A stretch of 64,000 bases of DNA from Chloroflexota bacterium (GTDB lineage Bacteria; Chloroflexota; Limnocylindria; Limnocylindrales; CSP1-4): positions 310,001 to 374,000 of the forward strand of contig CANJLL010000001.1 in the NCBI GenBank assembly GCA_947475545.1, written 5' to 3'. The notes beneath the pieces are model-generated. The model was not told the origin of the DNA. It worked only from the letters and a program-made list of their open reading frames with translations, and ran no database searches. Positions 25,415-32,879 of the stretch are shown one piece after another. The position numbers were made by a program, and so were the translations under genes. The first letter of the stretch is position 1. Each line of letters opens with the position of its first letter.

Positions 25415-25590
25415 CAGCCACCAGCGGCACCATCGACTTCCCGCTCGGCGATGACCGCGCCAACGGGGTCATCGCGGCCTTGAACGGGACCGGCAGCCTT
25501 TCGGGCTTCTTCGGTGCAGCCCCTGGCAAGACCGCCGAGCCGATCTTCGACGTGACGGGCTACTTCGTGCCCTGCCTGGCGACCCGGTAG
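25396..25590 (+). pseudogene. 3' remnant of a secreted surface-protein gene
   Basis: The frame codes SGTIDFPLGDDRANGV and then a segment ending PIFDVTGYFVPCLATR before a stop at 25588-25590. This pattern (FPLGDNRANG ... FDVTGYF) is the C-terminal beta-domain of secreted proteins I recall from Actinobacteria and Limnocylindria-type Chloroflexota. Only about 60 residues survive. There is no start codon or signal peptide, and the upstream side runs straight into the frame-shifting 25-bp repeats. I read it as a decayed or recombined gene end. The alternative is a very short expressed fragment, which I think unlikely. Confidence 0.65.
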
Positions 25591-25641
25591 CCGGAATTGC
25601 GGCCCGGGTTCCGCATCCGTCGCCACGGCCCGGCGGTGGGC

Positions 25642-25647
25642 TACCCT
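25642..25647 (+). promoter_or_regulatory. -10-like hexamer TACCCT before tRNA-Leu (TAA)
   Basis: TACCCT ends 8 nt before the first base of the tRNA. Transcription would begin within one or two bases of the mature 5' end. No good -35 is visible. Confidence 0.35.
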
Positions 25648-25655
25648 GTCCCCGG

Positions 25656-25742
25656 GCCGGAGTGGCGGAACAGGCAGACGCGGCGGACTTAAACTCCGCT
25701 GCCCGCAAGGGCGTGCGAGTTCGAACCTCGCCTTCGGCACCA
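25656..25742 (+). tRNA. tRNA-Leu (anticodon TAA)
   Basis: The acceptor is GCCGGAG/CTTCGGC (one G-T pair) and the anticodon stem is GCGGA/TCCGC, with loop CTTAAAC placing TAA at 25690-25692. It has a long variable arm with GCCCGCAAGGGC, T-arm AGTTCGAACCT and encoded CCA. It is the third leucine tRNA in the window. Confidence 0.96.
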
Positions 25743-25859
25743 GGCACCGGACGCCGGTGCTGTGGTCGCCCGGCACCTGCCGGGCAGGCGCTGTGGCGGT
25801 CCGGTCGTCGTCCCGCCCCTGCCGGGGAGGCGTCGTGCCGGCCCGAAGGCGCGGGGGAC

Positions 25860-25865
25860 TACACT
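25860..25865 (+). promoter_or_regulatory. -10-like hexamer TACACT, 8 nt before the unknown secreted-protein gene
   Basis: TACACT is followed by 8 nt and then ATG at 25874. This fits a leaderless or near-leaderless start. Confidence 0.4.
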
Positions 25866-25873
25866 CCCGTCGC

Positions 25874-27703
25874 ATGCCCGGGCAGCGCGTCCCCGATGAC
25901 CGGCCGGCGGAGGTCTCCGAGCTCCGCCTCGAACGCGTGGGCAGCGCGCGGGGTTCCGGCCTCCGAGCGTTGGTCGTGGCCAGCGTGATCGTCGGCTTCA
26001 TCGGACTCGCGCTTGCCAAGCCGTGGGTTGGGCCCGCGCCCTCGGCGAGCGGGTTGTCCGAGCGGCCATCCAGCGGCCCGCCGTCTGACGGGCCGGCCGC
26101 CGAGATTGCTCCGCTAATCGGGGACGTAGCCCCGTGGGTCGCGACGCCGTACGTGGTCGGGCCGACGCCCGTGGTGGCGGCTGCAGCGGTCCGGGCGGCG
26201 GTCCGGTCGCGTGATGACTGGGGCATCAGGGCGGTCGTCGAGGAACGTGCATCGCAGGGGATTGTGGGCAGCCCACTGCTCGTCGAGCGGTGGCAGAGCG
26301 GCGGGCTGGATCAGTACGTCGCCGTTTCCACGGGTTCGGCGGCGATCCGCGCGCTGGGTGTCAGTGCGCCGGCGGGCGTGCTGATCGTGGATGTTCGCGT
26401 CCGCGCCCTCGTCGACGGCCGCGAGCACTGGCTGGACGTCGAGCCGGTTGACGGCGGCAACCCAGGCTCCGAGATTCTTGTCTGGCCACCGCGGGTCGCG
26501 TCGGGCTGGCTGGCGGCGTGGCCTGCGGGCACCTACCGCTTCGAGATTCTCACGGCGGCCGGGATCGGACTGCTCGGCGTGCAGCTCACCGGCCCCGGTG
26601 GCACGCTGACCTTGCCATCGGGCGACGGGCGGGTCTGGGCCGGCTCGACGGCCGGGGGTGCCCCACGGGGCTTGAGCGCCGCGCAGGCCGGCCTGTGGGT
26701 CGGGGTGGTCGCCGCGGCCGACGTCGCATCGCCAGCTGCAACCTCGGCTGTGCCGACCAGCGCGTCATCGGTCCTCCCGCTGGGTGGACGCGCGACGGCC
26801 GGCCTGGGCTATGGCGCGGCGTGGCTCGACACGGTGGCGGGCCAGGGGTCGACAGTGGCGGCCTATGGCGTGACGGCCTATCTCCCCGGCGCGGTCTCGC
26901 TGGGGGTCGTAGGCCCGGATGGCATGTCGATCGAGGATGCCCGCCTTGTCCGCCTGCACCCCGGCCCGTCGACCGCCTCGGACGGCGGTGTGGGCCGCGC
27001 CTCGCCCGTGGTCACCACGCTCAGCCGACAGCCGCTGCGGCAGTCAGTGCGGTTCGATGAGCCCGACGGGGCGGCCTGGGAGCCGGGTAGCTACGCGATC
27101 GTGGTGGAGGGCACCGTCGGTGCCAGCCACGACGGGGTCGCCTACATGTTCACGCTCCTGCCCGGATCCGCACGGCACACGTCCGCGCCGTTGGCCGCGA
27201 CACGCGCCTGGGCACGGTTCGCGGGGCGCTGGGGGATCGCCGCTGGTCTCCTGGACCCGCTGGATGCCCCTGGGCGGCTCGCAATCCGGTACGCGGCGAC
27301 AGGCCCCGAGACGATCCTGGGCGGCGGAGCGGACTACACGCACCGTTGCCTCGAGGTCAACCTCGTCGACAGCACGCAGCCGATCCTGGGCGTCGGCCAC
27401 CCGGCGGGAATCCGGCCGGGTGCAGTGGAGGTCCAACGGGTCTACCTGGACGGCAGCGTGACCCTGGCGAGACCAGCGACGGCGCTGACGGTCCTGCCGG
27501 GCCTGACGCTCGTGGCCGCCGGAGAGGGGAGCGCCTGGGCGCCGGGGTGGTACCGGCTGATCGTGCACACGGACACGACGAGCATCAGTCTGCCGGTGTG
27601 CGTGGGTAGCGCGGGTCCGGGCTATCTCGCGGTGCCCGGGGATGCTGGTCTGCGTCCTGGCCCGCAAGCCGTTGTGGGTCAGGACGGCGAAACTGGCGTC
27701 TAG
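25874..27703 (+). CDS. Large predicted secreted or membrane-anchored protein of unknown function
   Basis: A 609-residue protein I do not recognise. Residues about 1-35 are charged, then ALVVASVIVGFIGLALAKPW forms a single membrane or signal-anchor segment. The rest is rich in Gly, Ala, Val and Pro with few charged clusters and looks like repeated beta-sandwich units. Two similar-feeling blocks, LVDGREHWLDVEPVDGG and AAWPAGTYRFEIL in the middle and PGWYRLIVHTDT near the end, resemble domains that end in a WxxGxYRxxI/V strand. There is no catalytic motif or Cys-rich region. It starts after tRNA-Leu and runs tail-to-tail with the CpaE-like gene. The composition suggests an envelope-exposed role; this is inference. 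Confidence 0.75.
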   Translation: MPGQRVPDDRPAEVSELRLERVGSARGSGLRALVVASVIVGFIGLALAKPWVGPAPSASGLSERPSSGPPSDGPAAEIAPLIGDVAPWVATPYVVGPTPVVAAAAVRAAVRSRDDWGIRAVVEERASQGIVGSPLLVERWQSGGLDQYVAVSTGSAAIRALGVSAPAGVLIVDVRVRALVDGREHWLDVEPVDGGNPGSEILVWPPRVASGWLAAWPAGTYRFEILTAAGIGLLGVQLTGPGGTLTLPSGDGRVWAGSTAGGAPRGLSAAQAGLWVGVVAAADVASPAATSAVPTSASSVLPLGGRATAGLGYGAAWLDTVAGQGSTVAAYGVTAYLPGAVSLGVVGPDGMSIEDARLVRLHPGPSTASDGGVGRASPVVTTLSRQPLRQSVRFDEPDGAAWEPGSYAIVVEGTVGASHDGVAYMFTLLPGSARHTSAPLAATRAWARFAGRWGIAAGLLDPLDAPGRLAIRYAATGPETILGGGADYTHRCLEVNLVDSTQPILGVGHPAGIRPGAVEVQRVYLDGSVTLARPATALTVLPGLTLVAAGEGSAWAPGWYRLIVHTDTTSISLPVCVGSAGPGYLAVPGDAGLRPGPQAVVGQDGETGV

Positions 27704-28920
27704 GTGCGGCCGAAGAGTCCGCCAAAGCGCGTCTTGGGCTGCTGCTCGACCGATGCCGGCGCCGCGGCCCAGTCTCCCAGGACGGTGTCAGCCAACTTGG
27801 TCAGGTGGATGGCCGCGCCGGAGCGTGGCGCCCCGATGACGACCGGGATGCCCTCGTTGGCCGCGTTGAGGTAGGCGAGGGGATCGTATGGGAGCTCGAT
27901 GGCGACCCGTGTGCCCAGTGCCTGCTCGATGTCGCGCATGCGCAGCGCCTGGCGGGCGAACGCGTTGTTGAGCACGAAGAGGCACTTCCCGACGATGTCG
28001 CCCGTCGCGTTCAGATAATCAAGCAGCGAGTGAACGGCCTTGAGGGCCGGGATCTCGGGGTGGAACGGCAGGATGATCGTGTCGGCCCAGTCGAGGATTT
28101 GCAGCGTGCGCTCGTCGAGGCTGGAGCCAGCGTCCACGATCACCGTGCTGTAGGCCCGGCTGGCGGTCTGGAGCAGTTGCTCCAGGTGATCGCCGCCGAG
28201 GAGCTCCGTCTGTTCCGGGCGGGCCGTGCCGGCAAGGACGTGCAGGCCGGTGTCGTATCGGGCGGTATAGCCGCGCAGGAGCTCCGGGTCGAGCAGGCCC
28301 TGCTGATCGTGGACCAGGTCCACGATGGTCTGGCGGGGCGCCAGGTCCAGGTGCACCGCGATCCCGCCGAACTGCAGGTCGAGGTCGATCAGCACGACGC
28401 CGTGCGGCTGCCGCGAGCCGGCCACGACAGCGACGTTGGTGGCGATGGTGGTCGTCCCCACGCCGCCCTTGGGCGAGAACACTGCGATCGAGCGACGCTC
28501 CTGCCTGGTGGCAGTCCGCGCGATGGACGGGGCAGCTGCCAGGGCCTGCGTTCGGCCGAACCGGGCAAGCAGCGCCTCGACCCGGGCCTCCAGCTCGCGC
28601 CCATCGAAGGGCCGGCCGATGACGTCATCTGACCCGACCTCGAGGAACCGGATCCGCTCCTCGACATCGTCCGACTGAGCGACCACGAGCAGCGGAACCG
28701 ACGTCATGGACGGGTCGCCGCGGAGTCGGCGGCAGAGATCGAGGGTGGCGGCTCCGTTGCCGGTCGTATCCAGGAGGAGCAGATCGCTTTGGTAGGCGCG
28801 CGCGACTGACTCGTCAGGGGTCAGCGCCATGCTCACCATGTACGACGGCGAGCGCAGAACTTCGCTGACGGCCGCATGGAGGGCCGGATCGGACGAGATC
28901 AGGAGAATGCTTGCGGGCAC
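27700..28920 (-). CDS. CpaE-like ATPase with N-terminal receiver-like domain
   Basis: A 406-residue protein. Residues about 1-120 form a receiver-like domain with the phospho-acceptor Asp in LLLLDTTGN; the usual conserved Lys is replaced by Arg in GRPFD. A MinD/ParA-type ATPase follows with the CpaE-variant P-loop FSPKGGVGTTTIATN, the ADP-binding LIDLDLQFGG and the VIVDAGSSLD segment. CpaE/TadZ proteins place Flp/Tad pili or related machines at the pole. No pilus genes are in the window, so the partner is unknown. The GTG start at 28920 has GGGAG 5 nt upstream. The longer upstream frame reaches into the rpsF promoter region and is not credible. The gene overlaps the end of the previous convergent gene by 4 nt. 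Confidence 0.85.
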   Translation of the reverse strand: MPASILLISSDPALHAAVSEVLRSPSYMVSMALTPDESVARAYQSDLLLLDTTGNGAATLDLCRRLRGDPSMTSVPLLVVAQSDDVEERIRFLEVGSDDVIGRPFDGRELEARVEALLARFGRTQALAAAPSIARTATRQERRSIAVFSPKGGVGTTTIATNVAVVAGSRQPHGVVLIDLDLQFGGIAVHLDLAPRQTIVDLVHDQQGLLDPELLRGYTARYDTGLHVLAGTARPEQTELLGGDHLEQLLQTASRAYSTVIVDAGSSLDERTLQILDWADTIILPFHPEIPALKAVHSLLDYLNATGDIVGKCLFVLNNAFARQALRMRDIEQALGTRVAIELPYDPLAYLNAANEGIPVVIGAPRSGAAIHLTKLADTVLGDWAAAPASVEQQPKTRFGGLFGRT

Positions 28921-29062
28921 AGGTGCTCCCGTAGCTGTGGCCCGGCGGGTACCGGGGCCGTACGTGATTGGCGCACCCACGCTGGGCGGGTGGCGGAGGG
29001 GACAGATGATGGCAGGCTGAGGATACAGCGAGCATACATGGTGGTCCGGATCGACTGACCAG
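28921..29062. other. Intergenic region between divergent cpaE-like and rpsF genes (first half)
   Basis: No gene is apparent. On the minus strand a TATCCT-like hexamer (29020-29025 of the plus strand) could be the -10 for the CpaE-like gene, with a leader of about 95 nt. This is weak. Confidence 0.35.
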
Positions 29063-29090
29063 TACGATGGTTCTGAACCGCCCACGGTTC
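29063..29090 (+). promoter_or_regulatory. Upstream -10-like TACGAT followed by a 6-bp palindrome
   Basis: TACGAT at 29063-29068 is followed by GAACCG (29075-29080) and its exact inverted copy CGGTTC (29085-29090). The position just downstream of a possible start site would suit an operator for rpsF-ssb-rpsR or a transcript-end hairpin. Confidence 0.3.
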
Positions 29091-29129
29091 GTGGCCGCCG
29101 GCTGTCCATGGGCCGCCGGCGGGTCATGG

Positions 29130-29135
29130 TAGACT
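29130..29135 (+). promoter_or_regulatory. -10 hexamer TAGACT for rpsF-ssb-rpsR
   Basis: TAGACT implies a start near 29142 and a leader of about 68 nt that ends in a GGAAGGAG Shine-Dalgarno at 29191-29198, 11 nt before the ATG. Confidence 0.5.
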
Positions 29136-29154
29136 GCTTCCTGTTTCCTTTCGG

Positions 29155-29179
29155 CTCCGCGCCACTGAGGCTAGCGGGG
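29155..29179 (+). ncRNA. Candidate hairpin in the rpsF mRNA leader
   Basis: CTCCGCGCC pairs with GGC plus GCGGGG across a 5-nt loop (ACTGA), giving about 9 pairs with a 2-nt bulge (TA) on the 3' side. It lies 11 nt before the Shine-Dalgarno. S6:S18 complexes repress their own operon through an rpsF-leader hairpin in many bacteria, but I do not see that motif's conserved CCG bulge clearly, so the link is tentative. Confidence 0.3.
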
Positions 29180-29209
29180 CGTTCCCCACAGGAAGGAGTC
29201 TGTCGGCCC

Positions 29210-29626
29210 ATGCGCCGCTATGAACTCATGCTCATTATCCGGCCAGACGTGCCGGACGATCGCAGCCAGGCGCTGATCGATCGGACCACTCGCCAGATCG
29301 TGGCCGACGGCGGCCAGATCGTGAAGGTTGCCCCCTGGGGGCGCCGTCGGCTCGCGTATCCCATCGATCGCTTCCGCGAGGGCTCGTACCACATCGTGCT
29401 GTTCGAGGCCCCGGCCCCGGCCATCGCGGAGTTGGAGCGCGGCCTGCTCATCACGGAAGAGGTCCTTCGCCACCTCGTGACCAAGGTCGAGCGGCCGGTC
29501 AAGACGGCCCGGACCGACGCCGATGACGACACGGACCTGCCGCCCGCGGATGACGACGATGACGTGCCGGACGGCGAGATCATCGACGAGTCCGAGAGCG
29601 AAGCGGCTCCCGCCGCGACCGACTAG
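29210..29626 (+). CDS. rpsF: 30S ribosomal protein bS6
   Basis: A 138-residue ribosomal protein that binds 16S rRNA together with bS18. It begins MRRYELMLIIRPDV, followed by VKVAPWGRRRLAYPIDRFREG and YHIVLFEAP, the conserved S6 core ending near residue 100. A strongly acidic tail (DDDTDLPPADDDDD) extends it beyond the common 95-110 residues. ATG 29210 was chosen for the GGAAGGAG site and the homology start. It heads the rpsF-ssb-rpsR operon. Confidence 0.95.
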   Translation: MRRYELMLIIRPDVPDDRSQALIDRTTRQIVADGGQIVKVAPWGRRRLAYPIDRFREGSYHIVLFEAPAPAIAELERGLLITEEVLRHLVTKVERPVKTARTDADDDTDLPPADDDDDVPDGEIIDESESEAAPAATD

Positions 29627-29638
29627 GGAGACCCTCCC

Positions 29639-30091
29639 ATGTCGTTCTGCAAGGTGATGATCATCGGCAACCTCGGGGCGGATCCCGAGATGCGGTACAC
29701 GCCCAGCGGCAAAGCCGTGACGCAGTTCAACGTCGCGGTGAGCCAGAGCACCAAGAACCAGCAGACCAACGAGTGGATCGAAGCCACGGACTGGTTTCGC
29801 GTCAGCATCTGGGGGGACCGCGGTGAGCGGGCCGCCGAGACGCTTCGCAAGGGCAACCGTGTCTTCGTTGACGGCCGATTCAAGACCCGCGAGTTCGAGG
29901 GCCGCGACGGCAAGACCCGGACCTCGCTGGAGATCACGGCCGACAACGTCGTGAGCCTCGAGAAGCGTGCCCGCGACGGCGAGGGCGAGGGGGGCTTCAC
30001 CCCCAGTGCCCGACCGGCCGGTGGCGGCGGTGGCGGCTTCGGCGGCCCCCGTGGCGGCGGTGACGACGAGCTGGACGACCTTCCCTTCTGA
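29639..30091 (+). CDS. ssb: Single-stranded DNA-binding protein
   Basis: A 150-residue OB-fold protein that coats single-stranded DNA. It starts VMIIGNLGADPEMRYTPSG with VTQFNVAVS, then FRVSIWGDRGERAAETLRKG and VFVDGRFKTREFEGRDG. A Gly-rich linker follows and the acidic tip DDELDDLPF recruits partner enzymes such as RecJ, RecG and PriA, all encoded in this window. A GGGAG site lies 8 nt upstream. The gap after rpsF is 12 nt. Confidence 0.97.
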   Translation: MSFCKVMIIGNLGADPEMRYTPSGKAVTQFNVAVSQSTKNQQTNEWIEATDWFRVSIWGDRGERAAETLRKGNRVFVDGRFKTREFEGRDGKTRTSLEITADNVVSLEKRARDGEGEGGFTPSARPAGGGGGGFGGPRGGGDDELDDLPF

Positions 30092-30160
30092 CCATCTGCC
30101 GCGGGCTTGCCCGCCATCGCCGACCGGGACAGCCCGGCGGCGCACCAGGAGACCTGACCG

Positions 30161-30427
30161 ATGCCTGTCGCTCGACCCAAGAAGCGTGATGACATGTACC
30201 GCGACCGCCGCCGCCGGAAGGTGTGCGCGTTCTGCGCGGACAAGTCCACCCACATCGACTACAAGGAAGTGAACCGGCTCCGCCGCTACCTGTCGGAGCG
30301 GGCGAAGATCGAGCCGCGACGCAAGACCGGCACATGCGCTGGCCACCAGCGCGAGCTGTCGGTGGCGCTCAAGCGGGCCCGTATCGTCGCGCTCCTGCCG
30401 TACGCGCCCCAGCACCTCCGCCCCTAG
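30161..30427 (+). CDS. rpsR: 30S ribosomal protein bS18
   Basis: An 88-residue partner of bS6. CAFCADK near residues 22-28 includes a CxxC pair; together with other Cys or His this resembles the zinc-binding (C+) form of bS18. Next are [37 protein letters not shown]-type conserved segments. AGGAG at 30147-30151 lies 9 nt upstream. No rplI follows, unlike the usual rpsF-ssb-rpsR-rplI order. Confidence 0.96.
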   Translation: MPVARPKKRDDMYRDRRRRKVCAFCADKSTHIDYKEVNRLRRYLSERAKIEPRRKTGTCAGHQRELSVALKRARIVALLPYAPQHLRP

Positions 30428-30468
30428 CCTCGTGATCCGACCGGGTTACCGGCCTGGCCTCGCCTGAG

Positions 30469-31314
30469 ATGGAGATCGCCTTCCTCCTGATCGGCGGCGC
30501 CGGGGCCGGTATCTTCGGGTCGCTCCTGGGCCTGGGCGGCGGCGTCCTCATCGTGCCGTTGCTCACGCTCGGCGCGGGTCTTTCCATCCGCGAGGCGGTG
30601 GGAGTCTCGCTGGTGTGCGTGATCGTGAACAGCGGTGCGGCGGCCAGCGTCTTCCTGCGCCGGCGAGCGGCCAATCTCCGGCTGGGGATGCTGCTCGAGC
30701 TCTCGACCGCGGCCGGTGCCCTGGTCGGGGGCCTGATCGCGTTCCTGCTGTCCGACCGGGTCCTCGCGCTGTTCTTCGCCATCCTGCTCGTCTACGTGGC
30801 AACCACAATGCTGCGCGCCGCGCGCCGGTCCGGGCTACCGGTCGCTCAGCCTCGGCCCCTCGACACGGGCGGCATGGACGCGGCCGTCAACCCACCAGGC
30901 CGGCGAACGCCGATTGACCGGCTGTCCGGCCCTGGCTACACGGTGCGGCGCCTCGTGCCAGGGTCGCTGGGTGGGATCGGAGCAGGGATCGTCTCGGCGC
31001 TCCTGGGCATCGGCGGCGGGATCATCATGGTGCCCGTCATGAACCTGGTGATGGGGGTGCCGCTCCGCGTTGCCACGGCCACCAGCAACCTGATGATCGG
31101 CGTGACGGCGACGGCTAGTGCGATCATCTACCTGATGCGCGGCGGAATCGACGCGTACGTTGCGGCGCCGACGGCCATCGGCGTCTTCGTCGGTGCCTCG
31201 ATCGGCGCCCGGGTCGTGGGCCGGGTCGACGTCCGGCTCCTTCGAATGCTCTTCGTCGTCGTCCAGCTGTACGTGGCCCTGCAGATGGTCCTGCGGGCCC
31301 TGGCGGTGAGCTAG
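30469..31314 (+). CDS. TauE/SafE (TSUP) family membrane permease
   Basis: A 281-residue protein with about eight transmembrane helices in two homologous halves. Each half begins with a family motif: GAGAGIFGSLLGLGGGVLIVP near residue 8 and GIGAGIVSALLGIGGGIIMVP near residue 167. TSUP proteins move sulfonates, sulfite or other organic anions; the substrate here is unknown. The next gene starts right after the stop and encodes DUF1634, a frequent TauE partner, so the two may form one transporter. Confidence 0.9.
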   Translation: MEIAFLLIGGAGAGIFGSLLGLGGGVLIVPLLTLGAGLSIREAVGVSLVCVIVNSGAAASVFLRRRAANLRLGMLLELSTAAGALVGGLIAFLLSDRVLALFFAILLVYVATTMLRAARRSGLPVAQPRPLDTGGMDAAVNPPGRRTPIDRLSGPGYTVRRLVPGSLGGIGAGIVSALLGIGGGIIMVPVMNLVMGVPLRVATATSNLMIGVTATASAIIYLMRGGIDAYVAAPTAIGVFVGASIGARVVGRVDVRLLRMLFVVVQLYVALQMVLRALAVS

Positions 31315-31695
31315 ATGGTCGGCCAGCCGCATCCGCCGCGCGCGTTGGAAGGCCCGCTCGAGGACACGATCGCCCGCCTGCTGTCCATCGGGACGTACGT
31401 CTCGGTCGCGCTGCTCGCCGTCGGCTTCGCCGGGATGCTCCTGGGCGGCATCTCGCCGTTCGCGCCTTCGCCTGCGCTGGACCCCGGCACGCTTGTCTCC
31501 GAGCTGCTGGCGGGTCGCGCGGCCGGGTTCCTCTGGTTGGGGCTCCTGGCGGTCATTGCCACGCCGATGGGGCGGGTCCTGCTCGCGTTGGTGGGCTTTG
31601 TCCGGGCCAGGGAGTGGGAGATGGTCGCCGTGTCGGCCGGGATCCTTGGCGTGATCACCCTGAGCGTGGTTCTCGCTCGTCTCACGGAGGCCTAG
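31315..31695 (+). CDS. DUF1634 family membrane protein
   Basis: A 126-residue protein with three predicted transmembrane helices (residues about 25-47, 66-87 and 101-122). Motifs such as LLSIGTYVSVALLAVGFAG and the polar stretch TPMGRVLLALVGFVRAREWE match DUF1634. The ATG follows the TauE stop codon with no gap. DUF1634 proteins commonly sit beside TauE/SafE permeases and are thought to be accessory subunits. That is association, not proven function. Confidence 0.85.
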   Translation: MVGQPHPPRALEGPLEDTIARLLSIGTYVSVALLAVGFAGMLLGGISPFAPSPALDPGTLVSELLAGRAAGFLWLGLLAVIATPMGRVLLALVGFVRAREWEMVAVSAGILGVITLSVVLARLTEA

Positions 31696-31701
31696 TCAAC
31701 C

Positions 31702-32745
31702 GTGGACGCCGTCATCCTGGTCTTGAGCTTCGTGCTGATCCTTGCCGGCGCGGAGCTGTTTACGAACGGAATCGAATGGTTCGGGCGGAAGCTGGAGCTG
31801 GCCGAGGGCGCGGTCGGTTCCGTCCTCGCTGCCGTGGGCACCGCGCTTCCGGAGACGATGATCCCGATCATCGCGATCCTGTTCTCGACGGGTGAGCATT
31901 CGGACGGGATCGGTGTGGGTGCCGTCCTGGGTGCGCCGTTCATGTTGGCTACCCTGGCCATGTTCGTCACCGGGACCGCCGTGCTGGTGATGGCGCGCCG
32001 CCGGCCGGACGGCGACGTGATGCGGGTGGATCCCCGGAGCCTCGCCCTGGACATGCGGACCTTTGCCGTGACGTATGCCATCGCAATCGGCGCCGCGTTC
32101 CTGCCGGCCGAGGCCACCTGGCCCAAGTGGGTCATCGCCGTGGTCCTGCTGGTCATCTACGGGTGGTACGTCAAGGGTCACTTCGAGGCCGATCCGTCGG
32201 TGGACCTCGAGGACCTGGCCCCGCTCCGGTTCCATCGCCTCGACCGCCAGGCCCGCCGGGCCGAGCCGCACATCCCGCGCCTGCGCATCGTCAACCTGCA
32301 GGTCCTCGGCGCGTTGTCGCTGATCGTTATCGGGGCGACGACCTTCGTCGGCGCGGTGGAGCACATCGGGGACGGACTGGGCCTTGACGCGGTGCTGCTG
32401 GCTCTCGTGATCGCCCCGATCGCCACCGAGCTGCCCGAGAAGTTCAACTCCATCATCTGGGTCCGGCAGGGGAAGGATGCGCTCGCGATGGGGAACATCA
32501 CGGGCGCCATGGTCTTCCAGTCCGCGATTCCGACGGCGGTGGCGCTCGTGTTCGCGCCCGCGGCGTGGTCGGTGACGGGCGGCGCGTCCATCGCGTTCCT
32601 GTCGGCGGGGATCGGGCTGGCGTCGAGCGCCTTCGTGTTCCTGCCCATGATCCGCAACGGCCGCCTCCGCGGGCGGGGTCTCCTCGTGGGAGGCGTCTTC
32701 TACGTCGGTTACCTGGCGGTCGCCATCAGCACGCTGGCCGGCTAG
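31702..32745 (+). CDS. Sodium/calcium exchanger (CaCA) family membrane protein
   Basis: A 347-residue cation antiporter with about ten transmembrane helices in two inverted halves. The alpha-repeats are visible as VGTALPETMIP near residues 45-55 and IATELPEKFNSIIW near 240-253, with the ion-coordinating Glu in each. The central cytoplasmic loop is charged (HRLDRQARRAEPHIPRLR). The exchanged ion (Ca, K or another cation) cannot be told. GTG start, 6 nt after the DUF1634 gene, so probably in the same unit. Confidence 0.88.
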   Translation: MDAVILVLSFVLILAGAELFTNGIEWFGRKLELAEGAVGSVLAAVGTALPETMIPIIAILFSTGEHSDGIGVGAVLGAPFMLATLAMFVTGTAVLVMARRRPDGDVMRVDPRSLALDMRTFAVTYAIAIGAAFLPAEATWPKWVIAVVLLVIYGWYVKGHFEADPSVDLEDLAPLRFHRLDRQARRAEPHIPRLRIVNLQVLGALSLIVIGATTFVGAVEHIGDGLGLDAVLLALVIAPIATELPEKFNSIIWVRQGKDALAMGNITGAMVFQSAIPTAVALVFAPAAWSVTGGASIAFLSAGIGLASSAFVFLPMIRNGRLRGRGLLVGGVFYVGYLAVAISTLAG

Positions 32746-32815
32746 GCCCCGTCCGGGCCGGGCCGGAACTCGTGCGTGACCCAGCTCCGCAGCCAGAACG
32801 CCCGGGTGCCGCTGC

Positions 32816-32821
32816 TATACT
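32816..32821 (+). promoter_or_regulatory. -10 hexamer TATACT for ilvE
   Basis: TATACT implies a start near 32828 and a leader of about 52 nt. GGAG at 32866-32869 lies 10 nt before the ATG at 32880. Confidence 0.55.
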
Positions 32822-32879
32822 CGGCCTCCCCACACGAGGACCGGGCGGCCCGGCCGCCCGCGCATGGAGTCTCTCCCAG

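Noticed and set aside
22507-25742. A genomic island integrated at the tRNA genes
   Set aside because: No integrase, flanking repeat of a tRNA 3' end, or change in base composition is visible. Only the small remnant hints at a past insertion.
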